In this document: piece after piece, positions 28,958 to 38,399 of the stretch
Numbering within the stretch: the first letter of the stretch is position 1
Layout of the letters: each line of letters begins with the position of its first letter
DNA from: Paraburkholderia humisilvae
Lineage (GTDB): Bacteria > Pseudomonadota > Gammaproteobacteria > Burkholderiales > Burkholderiaceae
DNA length: 64,000 nt
Direction: 5' to 3'
Assembly: GCF_902859855.1 (NCBI RefSeq)
Contig: NZ_CADIKH010000008.1
Coordinates: 183,150 to 247,149, forward strand
The notes under the pieces: generated by a model
The model's input: the letters and a program-made list of their open reading frames with translations, nothing else
Told to the model about the DNA's origin: nothing
Databases searched by the model: none
Translations under genes and position numbers: made by a program

Positions 28958-30652
28958 ATGAAGACAGTGATGCCGGGGGATCGGCCAGACGCCATGCCTG
29001 CATCGGCAGGCAACGGAGCAGGGGGACTATCGACACGTCGCGCGCAAAACGCATCGAGTGCGTCAGGCACCGCGGCGGCGGCCGCGCGCCGCGCCGGGCT
29101 GTCCGTCAAAGCGACGCTGCGGCTGGCATTCGCTGTGCTGCTGATCGGCACGCTCGCCATCGGCGTGTTTTCGCTCACGCAGATCAGCCGCCTGAACGGC
29201 TCGACGCAATCGATCTACGAGCAGGGTTACGTTGCGAACCGCGCGGCAGAGGAGGCGCGCGGCGAGATGCTGCGCGCAAGCCGCGCGCAGAAGATGCTGC
29301 TGACCGCGACCACGGCGAAGGAGCGCGAGGAACTCGGCGCGGATATCGACAAGGGGCTCGCCGCGCTGAACACGGAGCTGAAAACGTTGCAGCAGTACGC
29401 GACCACGTCCGAAGCCGCCGACCAGCAGAAAAAGTTCTCGGCGGCGGTGGCCGCGTGGAGCGGGCACCTGCGCGATTTCGTCAAGCTCGTGCAGGCGCAG
29501 CCGCTGGACCTGTCGCAGATGAACTGGCAGGTCGGTACGCAGGACGTGTCGCTGCTCGTCGAAACGGGCAAACTCGAGAAACTCGTCGACGGACTCGTCG
29601 CGCAGCAGGGCGCCGCCGCGAAGTCGACCATCGATGCGTCCGCCTTCATCTTCCGCTCGTCGTTCGTGATGATCGCCGCCGCGACGCTCGCGCTGATCGT
29701 GCTGGTGTTTGTGATCAGCGAATGGGTCGTGCGGCGCCTTGCCCGGCAACTGGGCGGCGAGCCGGTCTATGCGAAGGAAATTGCGAGCCGCATCGCCGCC
29801 GGCGACCTGTCCAACACGATTGCGCTCGGCAAGCGCGACACGTCGAGCATGCTGTCCGCGCTGTCCGACATGCAGAGCGGCCTGTCGACGACGGTCGCCG
29901 ACATCGCCGCGAGCGCGGAGGCGATCGCGTCCGCGTCCAGTGAAATCTCGATGGGCAACCTCGACCTGTCGCAGCGCACCGAGCAGCAGGCGATGGCGCT
30001 CGAGCGCACCGCGAGCAGCATGGAGCAGCTGACGTCGACCGTGCGGCAGAACGCCGACAACGCGAGGCAGGCGCGCACGCTCGCGGACAACGCATCGGCG
30101 ATCGCGGAGCAGGGCGGCGACGTGGTCGGCCGCGTGGTCGCGACGATGAACGAGATCAATGACAGCGCGAAAAGTATCGGCGACATCATCGGCGTGATTG
30201 AAGGGATCGCGTTCCAGACCAACATCCTCGCGTTGAACGCAGCCGTTGAGGCCGCCCGCGCGGGCGAGGAAGGCCGCGGCTTCTCGGTGGTCGCGGGCGA
30301 AGTGCGTAACCTCGCGCAGCGCAGCGCATCCGCCGCGAAGGAAATCAAGGCGCTGATCAGCGCGTCGGTCGAGCGCGCCGGCAACGGCTCGCAGCTCGCG
30401 CAGGGCGCCGGGCAGACGATGGACGAAGTCGTCAAGGCGGTTAAACGCGTCACCGACATCATGGGCGAGATTTCCGCCGCGTCCGCCGAGCAGAGCTCGG
30501 GCATCGAAGAAATCAATCTCGCGGTGTCGCAGATGGATGCGGGCACGCAGCAGAATGCGGCGCTCGTCGAACAGGCGACGGCGGCCGCGAAGTCGCTCGA
30601 CGATCAGGCGCGCTCGCTGAAAGAGATGGTCGGCAGGTTCAGGCTCCATTGA
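28958..30652 (+). CDS. Methyl-accepting chemotaxis protein
   Basis: The 564-residue inner-membrane receptor has a long polar N-terminus (about 45 residues, Ala/Ser-rich), TM1 ([16 protein letters not shown]), a four-helix-bundle (Tar-type 4HB_MCP) periplasmic domain, TM2 ([18 protein letters not shown]) near residue 235, a HAMP segment, then a methylated helix and the conserved signalling hairpin ([37 protein letters not shown]). It ends EMVGRFRLH, with no C-terminal CheR-docking pentapeptide, so adaptation probably relies on other receptors. The ligand is unknown. The ATG at 28958 follows GGGGAAAA; the frame extends upstream to 28886 but would swallow the promoter. Confidence 0.93.
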   Translation: MKTVMPGDRPDAMPASAGNGAGGLSTRRAQNASSASGTAAAAARRAGLSVKATLRLAFAVLLIGTLAIGVFSLTQISRLNGSTQSIYEQGYVANRAAEEARGEMLRASRAQKMLLTATTAKEREELGADIDKGLAALNTELKTLQQYATTSEAADQQKKFSAAVAAWSGHLRDFVKLVQAQPLDLSQMNWQVGTQDVSLLVETGKLEKLVDGLVAQQGAAAKSTIDASAFIFRSSFVMIAAATLALIVLVFVISEWVVRRLARQLGGEPVYAKEIASRIAAGDLSNTIALGKRDTSSMLSALSDMQSGLSTTVADIAASAEAIASASSEISMGNLDLSQRTEQQAMALERTASSMEQLTSTVRQNADNARQARTLADNASAIAEQGGDVVGRVVATMNEINDSAKSIGDIIGVIEGIAFQTNILALNAAVEAARAGEEGRGFSVVAGEVRNLAQRSASAAKEIKALISASVERAGNGSQLAQGAGQTMDEVVKAVKRVTDIMGEISAASAEQSSGIEEINLAVSQMDAGTQQNAALVEQATAAAKSLDDQARSLKEMVGRFRLH

Positions 30653-30900
30653 AGGCGCGTTGACGGGCGCCGGCAACGGTGTCCGCTTACGCTTTGCACG
30701 CGCTTCGCGTGGCGCGCCATCACGTCGGGCACGCTCCCCGTGTAATGTCGTGTGATGCCGCGTACGCAAGCGCGGCCGGCACGCTTCGCCTACGATGTAG
30801 GACGGTTGCCCGGCGCGGCTCTTCAGGTTCCTGTTTACACGCCGGGTGTTGTCAGTCGAGGCGTGGCGACGCGGTAAGCGTCGGCCGAACGGAGCGGATC

Positions 30901-31656
30901 ATGGCGGGAAACGAAAACGGAAGCGCACGCGCAACGAAGCTTGCGTGGGTCGTGGGTGTCGGCGCATTGCACGGTACGGGCGCGGCGGTCGCGCAGCGCT
31001 TCGCGAAGGAGGGACTGACCACGGTGGTCACCGGCCGCTCGCCGGAACGGCTCGCCGAGGTCGTGCGCGCCATCGAGGCGGCCGGTGGCGCGGCACTGGC
31101 CGCACCCGGCGACGTGACGAACGAGCGCGATCTGATCGATATCCTCGCGCGCATCGACAGCATCGGCTCACTCGAAGCCGGCGTGTACAACGCCGGCAAC
31201 GCGCGCTGGGCGCCGACGCTCGAGCTCGACAGCACAACCTTCGAGGACGCGTGGCGCGTCTGCTGCTTTGGCGGGTTTGTGTTTGGTCGCGAAGTGGCCC
31301 GCTCGATGCTCACGCGCGGCCGCGGCACGATTCTCTTTACCGGAGCGACCGCCTCGCTGCGGGGCCGGCCGCAGTTCGCCGCGTTTGCCGCCGCGAAGGC
31401 CGGTTTGCGGATGGTGAGCCAGACGCTCGCTCGCGAGCTTCAGCCGCAAGGTATTCATGTCGCTCACGTGGTGATCGACGGCTCGATTCACGGCGAGAAA
31501 ATATTGACGCGCGTGCCTGAACTCGTCGACAGGAAGGGACCCGACGGCCTGCTGGACATCGATGCGATTGCCGATGCGTACTGGTATCTGCATCAACAGC
31601 ATCGCTCCGCGTGGACGCATGAGCTCGATTTGCGGCCGTTCGCGGAGAGCTTCTGA
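30901..31656 (+). CDS. Atypical short-chain dehydrogenase/reductase-family protein
   Basis: The 251-residue protein has the SDR Rossmann fold: VVGVGALHGTGAAVAQRFA (nucleotide loop, a variant of TGxxxGxG), VYNAGNARW in place of NNAG, and ILFTGATASLRG with a Ser in the catalytic position. The usual Tyr-x-x-x-Lys reads FAAAK, so the catalytic Tyr is Phe. It may therefore be non-reductive, act with another proton donor, or be a structural homologue. The ATG at 30901 follows GGAGCGGATC; the frame is open from 30679 but the upstream part lacks SDR character. It lies alone, convergent with gluQ. Confidence 0.8.
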   Translation: MAGNENGSARATKLAWVVGVGALHGTGAAVAQRFAKEGLTTVVTGRSPERLAEVVRAIEAAGGAALAAPGDVTNERDLIDILARIDSIGSLEAGVYNAGNARWAPTLELDSTTFEDAWRVCCFGGFVFGREVARSMLTRGRGTILFTGATASLRGRPQFAAFAAAKAGLRMVSQTLARELQPQGIHVAHVVIDGSIHGEKILTRVPELVDRKGPDGLLDIDAIADAYWYLHQQHRSAWTHELDLRPFAESF

Positions 31657-31678
31657 CGGGACGCGTTTCGTCTGCGTG

Positions 31679-32611
31679 TCACCGTTTTTGCGTGGCTTCG
31701 ACGCGCGTCGCCCAGGCCGGAATCGCCGCCCTATAAAACGCGTCGAGCGAACGGTGCGCACCAGCAGCCAGATCGAGCCCCAGATGGCGAGCGGCCGCCT
31801 GCAGCGCGTCAAGCGGCTGGCTTGCGTCGAGCGGGTGCGCGCCGGTCTGCTTGCTGAGCTTCTCGCCCTGTTCATTGACGACCACCGGTACATGCAGATA
31901 CGACGGCGTTGGCATGCCGAGACAGCGCTGCAGATAAATCTGTCGCGCGGTTGAATCGAGCAGATCCGCGCCGCGCACGATGTGCGTGATGCCGGCCTCG
32001 GCATCGTCGACCACCACCGCGAGTTGATACGCCCATTGGCCGTCCGCGCGATACAGCACGAAGTCGCCGACTTCGGTCGCGAGATTCTGGCTTTGCGGGC
32101 CTTGCCAGCGGTCGTCGAAGTGGATCACGGCGGGGTTGTCTGTTGGGCTCGCACTTGCGTTTGCGTTGCTGCTATCCGGCACGCGCAGACGCCATGCACG
32201 CGGCGCTTTCCCGTGCAGACCGCTGCGGCAGGTGCCCGGATAAGCGAGCGTCGTGTGCCGCGCATGGGCGCGCACCAGCGAATCGGCGATTTCCTTGCGG
32301 GTGCAACTGCACGGATAGGCGAGACCGACCGCCTGCAACTGCGCGAACGCGCGCTCGTAGTGCGCGGTGCGGCGGCTTTGCCAGACCGGCGGTTCGTCCG
32401 CGCGCATGCCGAACCGTTCCAGCGTCGCGAGGATGTCTTCGGCGGCGCCGCGCACGGTCCGCGGCCCGTCGATATCTTCGATGCGCGCGAGCCAGCCGCC
32501 ATGGTGCGCGCGTGCATCGAGCCAGCTGGCGAGCGCGCTAACCAGCGAGCCGAAATGCAGCGGACCCGTAGGCGACGGCGCGAAGCGTCCGCGATAGAGG
32601 GACTCGGTCAC
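31679..32611 (-). CDS. gluQ: Glutamyl-Q tRNA(Asp) synthetase
   Basis: GluQ-RS attaches Glu to the queuosine in the anticodon of tRNA-Asp. The 310-residue protein is a glutamyl-tRNA synthetase without the anticodon-binding domain: [21 protein letters not shown] (HIGH-like), Zn ligands in [10 protein letters not shown] and [25 protein letters not shown], and [10 protein letters not shown] (KMSKS-like). It starts with GTG at 32611, one base after the trhO stop region, so the two genes form an operon of tRNA-modifying enzymes. A Ser/Asn/Ala stretch in the middle (about residues 147-157) is a likely loop insertion. Confidence 0.93.
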   Translation of the reverse strand: MTESLYRGRFAPSPTGPLHFGSLVSALASWLDARAHHGGWLARIEDIDGPRTVRGAAEDILATLERFGMRADEPPVWQSRRTAHYERAFAQLQAVGLAYPCSCTRKEIADSLVRAHARHTTLAYPGTCRSGLHGKAPRAWRLRVPDSSNANASASPTDNPAVIHFDDRWQGPQSQNLATEVGDFVLYRADGQWAYQLAVVVDDAEAGITHIVRGADLLDSTARQIYLQRCLGMPTPSYLHVPVVVNEQGEKLSKQTGAHPLDASQPLDALQAAARHLGLDLAAGAHRSLDAFYRAAIPAWATRVEATQKR

Positions 32612-32612
32612 A

Positions 32613-33476
32613 TCACGCGGCGCGTGCGCCGTCGCGCTGCGGATGGCAGGCGGCGCAGGTTTTGCCCGGCACGTAGAACGGCGACTGCTGGCCTTCTGGC
32701 GTGATGACCGCGCGACAGCCGAAGCACTGCACAGTGGCAGTCGGCGCGAGCGACGGATCGAGCGCCGTGCGGTAGTCGAATACGAAACACTCGCCGTGGT
32801 AATGCGCGCCGCCGACTTCCTCGAAGTACTTCAGAATGCCGCCTTCGAGCTGATAGACGTGGTCGATGCCGACGTCCTTCATATGGATGGCGGCCTTCTC
32901 GCAGCGAATGCCGCCGGTGCAGAACGACACGACCGTCTTGCCCTCGAGGTCGGCGCGATGCTGTTCGATCGCGTCAGGAAACTCGCTGAACTTGCTGATG
33001 CGGTAGTCCACCGCATCGGCGAAGGTGCCGACATCGACCTCGAATGCGTTGCGCGTATCGAGCATCACGACCGGTCGCCCGGCGTCGTCATGGCCGCGAT
33101 CGAGCCAGCCCTTCAGCGTGCGCGCATCGACCGACGGCGCGCGGCCGAGCTCCGGACGGATCGCCGGCTTTTTCATCGTGATGATTTCGCGCTTGAGTTT
33201 CACGAGCATCCGGCGAAACGGCTGCGTGGCCGATACGCTTTCCTTGAACTGCAGACTCGCGAACCGGCTTTCGAAGAGCGGATCGTGACGGATGTAGTCG
33301 ATAAACGCACGCACGCTGTCGTGGGCGCCCGCGATAAACAGATTGATGCCCTCCGGCGCGAGCAGGATGGTGCCGCGCAGGCCGAGCGCATCGCAACGCG
33401 CCTTGACGAGCGGACGCCATTGCGCGATCGCGTCGAGCGTCGCGAACTGGTAGGCGGAAAGGTTGAGAATGCTCAT
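32613..33476 (-). CDS. trhO: tRNA uridine(34) hydroxylase, rhodanese family
   Basis: TrhO (formerly YceA) makes 5-hydroxyuridine at position 34 of tRNAs using oxygen. The 287-residue protein has the N-terminal acylphosphatase-like part ([16 protein letters not shown]), a central rhodanese domain with [14 protein letters not shown] and the catalytic loop [15 protein letters not shown], and a C-terminal Cys-rich segment ([21 protein letters not shown]) that probably binds a metal. It is upstream of and coupled with gluQ, and divergent from dnaE over 204 bp. Confidence 0.93.
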   Translation of the reverse strand: MSILNLSAYQFATLDAIAQWRPLVKARCDALGLRGTILLAPEGINLFIAGAHDSVRAFIDYIRHDPLFESRFASLQFKESVSATQPFRRMLVKLKREIITMKKPAIRPELGRAPSVDARTLKGWLDRGHDDAGRPVVMLDTRNAFEVDVGTFADAVDYRISKFSEFPDAIEQHRADLEGKTVVSFCTGGIRCEKAAIHMKDVGIDHVYQLEGGILKYFEEVGGAHYHGECFVFDYRTALDPSLAPTATVQCFGCRAVITPEGQQSPFYVPGKTCAACHPQRDGARAA

Positions 33477-33680
33477 GGTGATTCAGCGATCGGCAAACAC
33501 AGCCGCAGCAGACAAACTCGTATTATCCCTCATCCCGCGCGCGCACCGGCGGCCTGCGGGTTATCCGCGCGATCAGGCTTTGGCCGGTGTGCGTGGGTCA
33601 TCCCGCGCTGACCATTTTGCCGGCCATTCGGCCTATAACGAACGGCCTATTGCGCGGGGGCGCGAGTTACAATACCGCCC

Positions 33681-36600
33681 ATGTCAGATCCCCGCTTCGT
33701 TCATCTTCGCGTCCACTCGGAGTTCTCGATTGCCGACGGCATCGTGCGCCTCGACGACGTCGTCGCCGCCGCGGCCAAAGACGGTCAGGGCGCGCTTGCA
33801 CTCACCGACCTCGGCAATGCATTCGGTCTCGTCCGTTTCTACAAGGAAGCGCGCGGCAAAGGGGTCAAACCCATCGCCGGCTGCGACGTGTGGATCACGA
33901 ATCCGGCGGATCGTGACAAGCCGTCGCGACTGCTGCTGCTCGTCAAGAACCGGCGCGGTTATCTGAACCTGTGCGAATTGCTGACGAAGGCGTGGCTCAC
34001 GAACCAGTATCGCGGCCGGGCGGAAGTGCAGGCCGAGTGGCTCGAAGAGGGGCTCGCCGAAGGGTTGCTCGCGCTGTCCGGCGCGCAGCAGGGCGATATC
34101 GGCATCGCATTCGCGGCCGGTAATAACGATGCGGCGACGCGGCATGCCGAGCGGTGGGCACGCATCTTCCCGAACGGTTTCTATATCGAGCTGCAGCGTT
34201 GCGCACAGCCGGGCGGCGAAGCCTATGTGCAGCAGGCGGTCGCGCTCGCGGCCGCGCTCAGGCTGCCGGTCGTCGCGACGCATCCGCTGCAATACATGAC
34301 GGCGGACGATTTCACCGCGCACGAAGCGCGCGTCTGCATTTCGGAAGGCGACATCCTCGCCAACCCGCGGCGCCAGAAGCGCTTCACGACCGAGCAGCAC
34401 TTTCGCACGCAAGATGACATGCTCGCGCTGTTCGCGGACCTTACGTCGGCACTGGCGAACACCGTCGAGATCGCGAAGCGCTGCAATCTGACGCTCGAAC
34501 TCGGCAAACCGAAGCTGCCGCTGTTTCCGACGCCGGACGGCATGTCGCTCGACGACTACCTCGTGCAGTTGTCGAAGGACGGGCTCGAGAAGCGGCTCGA
34601 GCAGCTCTATCCGGATGAGGCCGCGCGCGCGGCGCAGCGCGACACGTACTACCAGCGCCTCGATTTCGAATGCGGCACGATCATCAAGATGGGCTTTCCG
34701 GGCTACTTCCTGATCGTCGCGGACTTTATCAACTGGGCGAAGAGCAATGGCGTGCCGGTGGGGCCGGGCCGCGGTTCCGGCGCCGGCTCGCTGGTCGCGT
34801 ACGCGCTCGGCATCACCGACCTTGATCCGCTGCGCTACAACCTGCTGTTCGAACGCTTCCTGAATCCGGAGCGCGTGTCGATGCCCGACTTCGACATCGA
34901 CTTTTGCCAGGAAGGTCGCGATCGCGTCATCCAGTATGTGAAGGGCAAATACGGCGCCGATGCGGTGTCGCAAATCGCCACGTTCGGCACGATGGCCGCG
35001 AAGGCCGCGGTGCGCGATATCGGCCGCGTACTCGATCTCGGCTACACGTTCACCGACGGCGTCGCGAAGCTGATTCCATTCAAGCCCGGCAAGCACGTGA
35101 CGATTGCCGACGCGATGAAGGAGGAGCCGCTGTTGCAGGAGCGCTTCGATAACGAAGACGAAGTGCATCAGCTGCTCGAACTCGCGCAGCGCGTCGAGGG
35201 ATTGACGCGCAACGTCGGCATGCACGCGGGCGGCGTGCTGATCGCACCCGGCAAGCTCACCGATTTTTGCCCGCTGTACACGCAAGGCGACGAAGGCGGT
35301 GTGGTCAGCCAGTACGACAAGGACGACGTCGAAGCGGTCGGCCTCGTCAAGTTCGACTTTCTTGGCCTGACCACGCTGACCATTCTCGACTGGGCCGAGC
35401 GTTATATCCGCCGGCTCGATCCGTCGAAGGAGAACTGGTCGCTCGCGCAGGTGCCGCTTGACGACCCGGCGTCGTTCACGATTCTGAAGAAGGCGAACAC
35501 CGTCGCCGTATTCCAGCTGGAAAGCCGCGGCATGCAAGGCATGCTCAAGGATGCGCAGCCGGACCGCTTCGAGGACATCATCGCGCTCGTTGCGCTGTAT
35601 CGCCCGGGGCCGATGGATCTGATCCCGAGCTTCTGCGCGCGCAAGCACGGCCGCGAAACGGTTGAGTATCCGGATCCGCGTGTGGAGCCTGTTCTGAAAG
35701 AGACCTACGGGATCATGGTCTACCAGGAGCAGGTGATGCAGATGGCGCAGATCATCGGCGGCTATTCGCTGGGCGGCGCCGACCTGCTGCGTCGCGCGAT
35801 GGGCAAGAAAAAGCCCGAGGAAATGGCGCAGCATCGCGAGATCTTCGCCGAGGGCGCCGCGAAGAACGGCCTGACGCGCGTGAAGTCCGACGAGATCTTC
35901 GACCTGATGGAGAAGTTCGCGGGCTACGGCTTCAACAAGTCGCACGCGGCCGCGTATGCGCTGCTCGCGTACTACACCGCATGGCTGAAGGCGCATCATC
36001 CGGCCGAATTCATGGCGGCCAACATGTCGCTCGCGATGGACGACACGGACAAGGTGAAAATCCTGTTCGAAGACTGCATCGTGAACAAAATGGCGGTGCT
36101 ACCGCCCGATATCAATCAGTCCGCGTACCGCTTCGAGCCGGTCGCTGAAGCGGATGGCAAGCGCTCACGGACGATCCGCTACGGTCTCGGCGCAATCAAG
36201 GGCAGCGGCCAGAACGCGATTGAAGAAATCTTGCGGGCGCGCGAGGACGGACCGTTCACCGATCTGTTCGATTTCTGCCAGCGCATTGACCGCCGCATGG
36301 TGAATCGCCGCACCATCGAAGCGCTGATTCGCGCGGGTGCGTTCGATATGCTGCATGCGAATCGCGCGCAGCTGCTCGCGTCGGTGTCGCTCGCGATGGA
36401 AGCGGCCGATCAGGCGAGCGCGAACGCGATGCAGGCGGGCCTCTTTGACATGGGCGACGACGCGCCGTCGCAAGGCCATGAACTGGTCGATGAAGCGGCG
36501 TGGCCCGACAAGCGGCGGCTGCAGGAAGAAAAGAGCGCGCTGGGCTTCTATCTGTCCGGACACCTGTTCGACGCGTACAAGGACGAGGTGCGCCGCTTCG

Positions 36601-37262
36601 TGCGGCAGAAGATCGGCGAGCTGAAGGAAGGACGCGACCGGCTGGTCGCCGGTGTGATCTCGTCGCTGCGCACCCAGATGACCCAGCGCGGCAAGATGCT
36701 GATCGCGCTGCTCGACGACGGCACCGGCCAGTGTGAAGTGACGATCTTCAACGAGCAGTTCGAGGCGAACAAACAGCTTTTCAAGGAGGACGAATTGCTG
36801 GTTGTGCAGGGGCAGGCGCGCAACGATGCGTTTACCGGCGGGATTCGCTTCACGGTCGATACGCCGATGGATCTCGGCCGCGCGCGCAGCCGTTATGCGC
36901 AGGCGGTGAAGGTGCAGATGAATGGCAACGCGGATGCGCACGCGTTGCGGCGCGTGCTCGAAGCGTACAGCGCGGCCGCTGAGGCGGCGCAACGCGCGGC
37001 TGACGCGCCGCCGGCCGCCGCAAATGGGCGCGGCGGTCATGGCGGCGGCCGTGGCGGCAGCGGCGGCGGTTATGATGGTGGCCGCGGGCAGCGTGCGTCC
37101 GCACCGGCGCCGAACGGGCTCGCGGTGCAGATCGTCTATCGCAGCGAACATGCTGAAGGCGAAGTGCGTCTCGGCGACGCGTGGCGTGTGAAACCGACCG
37201 ACGAACTGCTGGCCGCGCTGCGCGGCGAATTCGCGGGCAGTTCGATCGAAATCGTCTACTGA
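33681..37262 (+). CDS. dnaE: DNA polymerase III subunit alpha
   Basis: DnaE is the replicative polymerase. The 1193-residue protein has the PHP domain (FVHLRVHSEFSIADGIV), the palm with catalytic Asp residues in VSMPDFDIDFCQEGRD near residue 405, fingers, the internal beta-clamp motif QAGLF near 918, and an OB fold (VAGVISSLRTQMTQRGKM). Between the OB fold and the last 60 residues is an unusual glycine/arginine-rich tract (about residues 1114-1137, GRGGHGGGRGGSGGG), flanked by Ala/Pro-rich linker. The final part (GLAVQIVYRSEHAEGEVRLG) is the tau-binding region. The length is near the family norm of about 1160-1180 plus the insert. The ATG at 33681 matches the usual MSDPRFVHLRVHS start. Confidence 0.97.
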   Translation: MSDPRFVHLRVHSEFSIADGIVRLDDVVAAAAKDGQGALALTDLGNAFGLVRFYKEARGKGVKPIAGCDVWITNPADRDKPSRLLLLVKNRRGYLNLCELLTKAWLTNQYRGRAEVQAEWLEEGLAEGLLALSGAQQGDIGIAFAAGNNDAATRHAERWARIFPNGFYIELQRCAQPGGEAYVQQAVALAAALRLPVVATHPLQYMTADDFTAHEARVCISEGDILANPRRQKRFTTEQHFRTQDDMLALFADLTSALANTVEIAKRCNLTLELGKPKLPLFPTPDGMSLDDYLVQLSKDGLEKRLEQLYPDEAARAAQRDTYYQRLDFECGTIIKMGFPGYFLIVADFINWAKSNGVPVGPGRGSGAGSLVAYALGITDLDPLRYNLLFERFLNPERVSMPDFDIDFCQEGRDRVIQYVKGKYGADAVSQIATFGTMAAKAAVRDIGRVLDLGYTFTDGVAKLIPFKPGKHVTIADAMKEEPLLQERFDNEDEVHQLLELAQRVEGLTRNVGMHAGGVLIAPGKLTDFCPLYTQGDEGGVVSQYDKDDVEAVGLVKFDFLGLTTLTILDWAERYIRRLDPSKENWSLAQVPLDDPASFTILKKANTVAVFQLESRGMQGMLKDAQPDRFEDIIALVALYRPGPMDLIPSFCARKHGRETVEYPDPRVEPVLKETYGIMVYQEQVMQMAQIIGGYSLGGADLLRRAMGKKKPEEMAQHREIFAEGAAKNGLTRVKSDEIFDLMEKFAGYGFNKSHAAAYALLAYYTAWLKAHHPAEFMAANMSLAMDDTDKVKILFEDCIVNKMAVLPPDINQSAYRFEPVAEADGKRSRTIRYGLGAIKGSGQNAIEEILRAREDGPFTDLFDFCQRIDRRMVNRRTIEALIRAGAFDMLHANRAQLLASVSLAMEAADQASANAMQAGLFDMGDDAPSQGHELVDEAAWPDKRRLQEEKSALGFYLSGHLFDAYKDEVRRFVRQKIGELKEGRDRLVAGVISSLRTQMTQRGKMLIALLDDGTGQCEVTIFNEQFEANKQLFKEDELLVVQGQARNDAFTGGIRFTVDTPMDLGRARSRYAQAVKVQMNGNADAHALRRVLEAYSAAAEAAQRAADAPPAAANGRGGHGGGRGGSGGGYDGGRGQRASAPAPNGLAVQIVYRSEHAEGEVRLGDAWRVKPTDELLAALRGEFAGSSIEIVY

Positions 37263-37278
37263 CGCGCTCGCTCACGGG

Positions 37279-37299
37279 TGACGCGTGACGCGTGACGCG
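37279..37299. repeat. Tandem repeat, three copies of TGACGCG
   Basis: Three perfect 7-bp units lie directly after the dnaE stop codon, in the gap before the convergent glycosyltransferase gene. No function is visible. Confidence 0.85.
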
Positions 37300-37376
37300 A
37301 GGCCGGCGCGCAGGCTGACCGCATCGATGTACCGCTACCGCGTGGCGGGCGAACGTGTGTGGGACGACGCGCCCGA

Positions 37377-38141
37377 CTACTTGCGCGGCGGCTGCGTACC
37401 GAGATGCGCGAGCTTCAGAAACCGGTAGTACACCGTCGCCGCGTTGAACACGGCGATCATGAATCCGGCGCGGCCATCGAGAAATCCGCGCCGCAGCACA
37501 TAGGTCCGCACAAACGCCCATGCGCCGCGCGCGAGCGCCTTGCCGAAGCTGCCGCGCTGTCCTGCCGCATGGCGTTGCCGTGCGCCGGCCGTCGAATACG
37601 CGTCGAGCTTGCGCAGGACGGTCTCGAAGTCTTCGTACGAGTAGTGCAGCAGCTTGCCCGACAGGCGTTCGACGGGCGTGTCGAAGACCAGCCGCTCGTG
37701 CACGAGATCGGCGGAAAAACGCGCACTGTCGCGCTTGAAGAGCCGCGGAATCCAGTCCGGATACCAGCCGCTGTGGCGAATCCAGTGACCGCAGAACGCG
37801 GACAGCCGGTCGAGTGCGTAGACGTCCGCACGCGGCGTCGCGATGGCCGTCGCAATCGACACCGCGAGCTCCGGCGTCACGATTTCGTCGGCATCGATCG
37901 ACAGCACCCAATGGGTCGACAAGGCGTCGAGCGCGCGGTTCTTTTGCGGGCCGAAGCCAGGCCAGTCGGTATCGATCAGCACCCTTGCACCGTGCGCCTG
38001 CGCGATCTGAACGGTCGCATCGGTGCTGCCGCCATCGATCACGACGATATCATCGGCGAACGCGACCGACCGCAGGCATTCGGCGAGTCGCGCAGCGGCG
38101 TTTTTTGTGATGATCGCGACACCGAGGGTGGGTTCGTTCAT
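37377..38141 (-). CDS. Family 2 glycosyltransferase, LPS core (WaaE/KdtX-like)
   Basis: The 254-residue GT-A glycosyltransferase has the family 2 N-terminus ([36 protein letters not shown]) and the metal-binding [10 protein letters not shown]. The segment [20 protein letters not shown] and VHERLVF match WaaE-type enzymes that add glucose to LPS inner-core heptose. It acts on the cytoplasmic face of the inner membrane. It is divergent from msbA and starts the LPS cluster at 37377-45572. The acceptor sugar is inferred from family and location. Confidence 0.85.
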   Translation of the reverse strand: MNEPTLGVAIITKNAAARLAECLRSVAFADDIVVIDGGSTDATVQIAQAHGARVLIDTDWPGFGPQKNRALDALSTHWVLSIDADEIVTPELAVSIATAIATPRADVYALDRLSAFCGHWIRHSGWYPDWIPRLFKRDSARFSADLVHERLVFDTPVERLSGKLLHYSYEDFETVLRKLDAYSTAGARQRHAAGQRGSFGKALARGAWAFVRTYVLRRGFLDGRAGFMIAVFNAATVYYRFLKLAHLGTQPPRK

Positions 38142-38167
38142 GCGTGTGATGGGTGGGGTTGGCCCGG

Positions 38168-38198
38168 GTGGGTCCGCTCAGTGGGTCCGCTCAGTGGG
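38168..38198. repeat. Tandem repeat of 13 bp (GTGGGTCCGCTCA), 2.4 copies
   Basis: Two perfect copies plus GTGGG lie in the 258-bp divergent region between the glycosyltransferase and msbA. Copy-number change would alter spacing in this promoter region. The same gap otherwise shows no gene. Confidence 0.85.
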
Positions 38199-38399
38199 CT
38201 TGCCAGGTGGGCCGGCTTGTTGAACCTGCCATTGCCCGCGGCGTCGCGCAAGTATACACAGCACGGCGATGCACAACCCGCTGTCAGCCTCGCGAAATCG
38301 GGAACGGAGTGGCCGACCCCGCGCGGTTTACAATGCTGTTTTTCTTTGCTGGCCGGCGCATCTGCAGCATCGCACCGGTCCGCCCATTCTGAGGAAGTC

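Noticed and set aside
29063..30769. A 568-codon minus-strand frame opposite the chemoreceptor gene
   Set aside because: It is Arg/His/Asp-rich low-information sequence antisense to a well-supported gene; no ribosome site or domain.
33618..33673. Possible -10 boxes (TATAAC, TACAAT) before dnaE
   Set aside because: No -35 element lies at a suitable spacing, and the TACAAT is only eight bases from the start codon.
33684..35999. A 771-codon open frame on the minus strand inside dnaE
   Set aside because: It is the exact antisense of a clear dnaE, with His/Arg/Leu-rich composition expected of the complement of a GC-rich gene, and no recognisable domain.
37359..38399. Extension of msbA by about 347 codons upstream
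   Set aside because: The frame is open by chance through an antisense glycosyltransferase gene; MsbA similarity starts at the TTG at 38400, which has a ribosome site.
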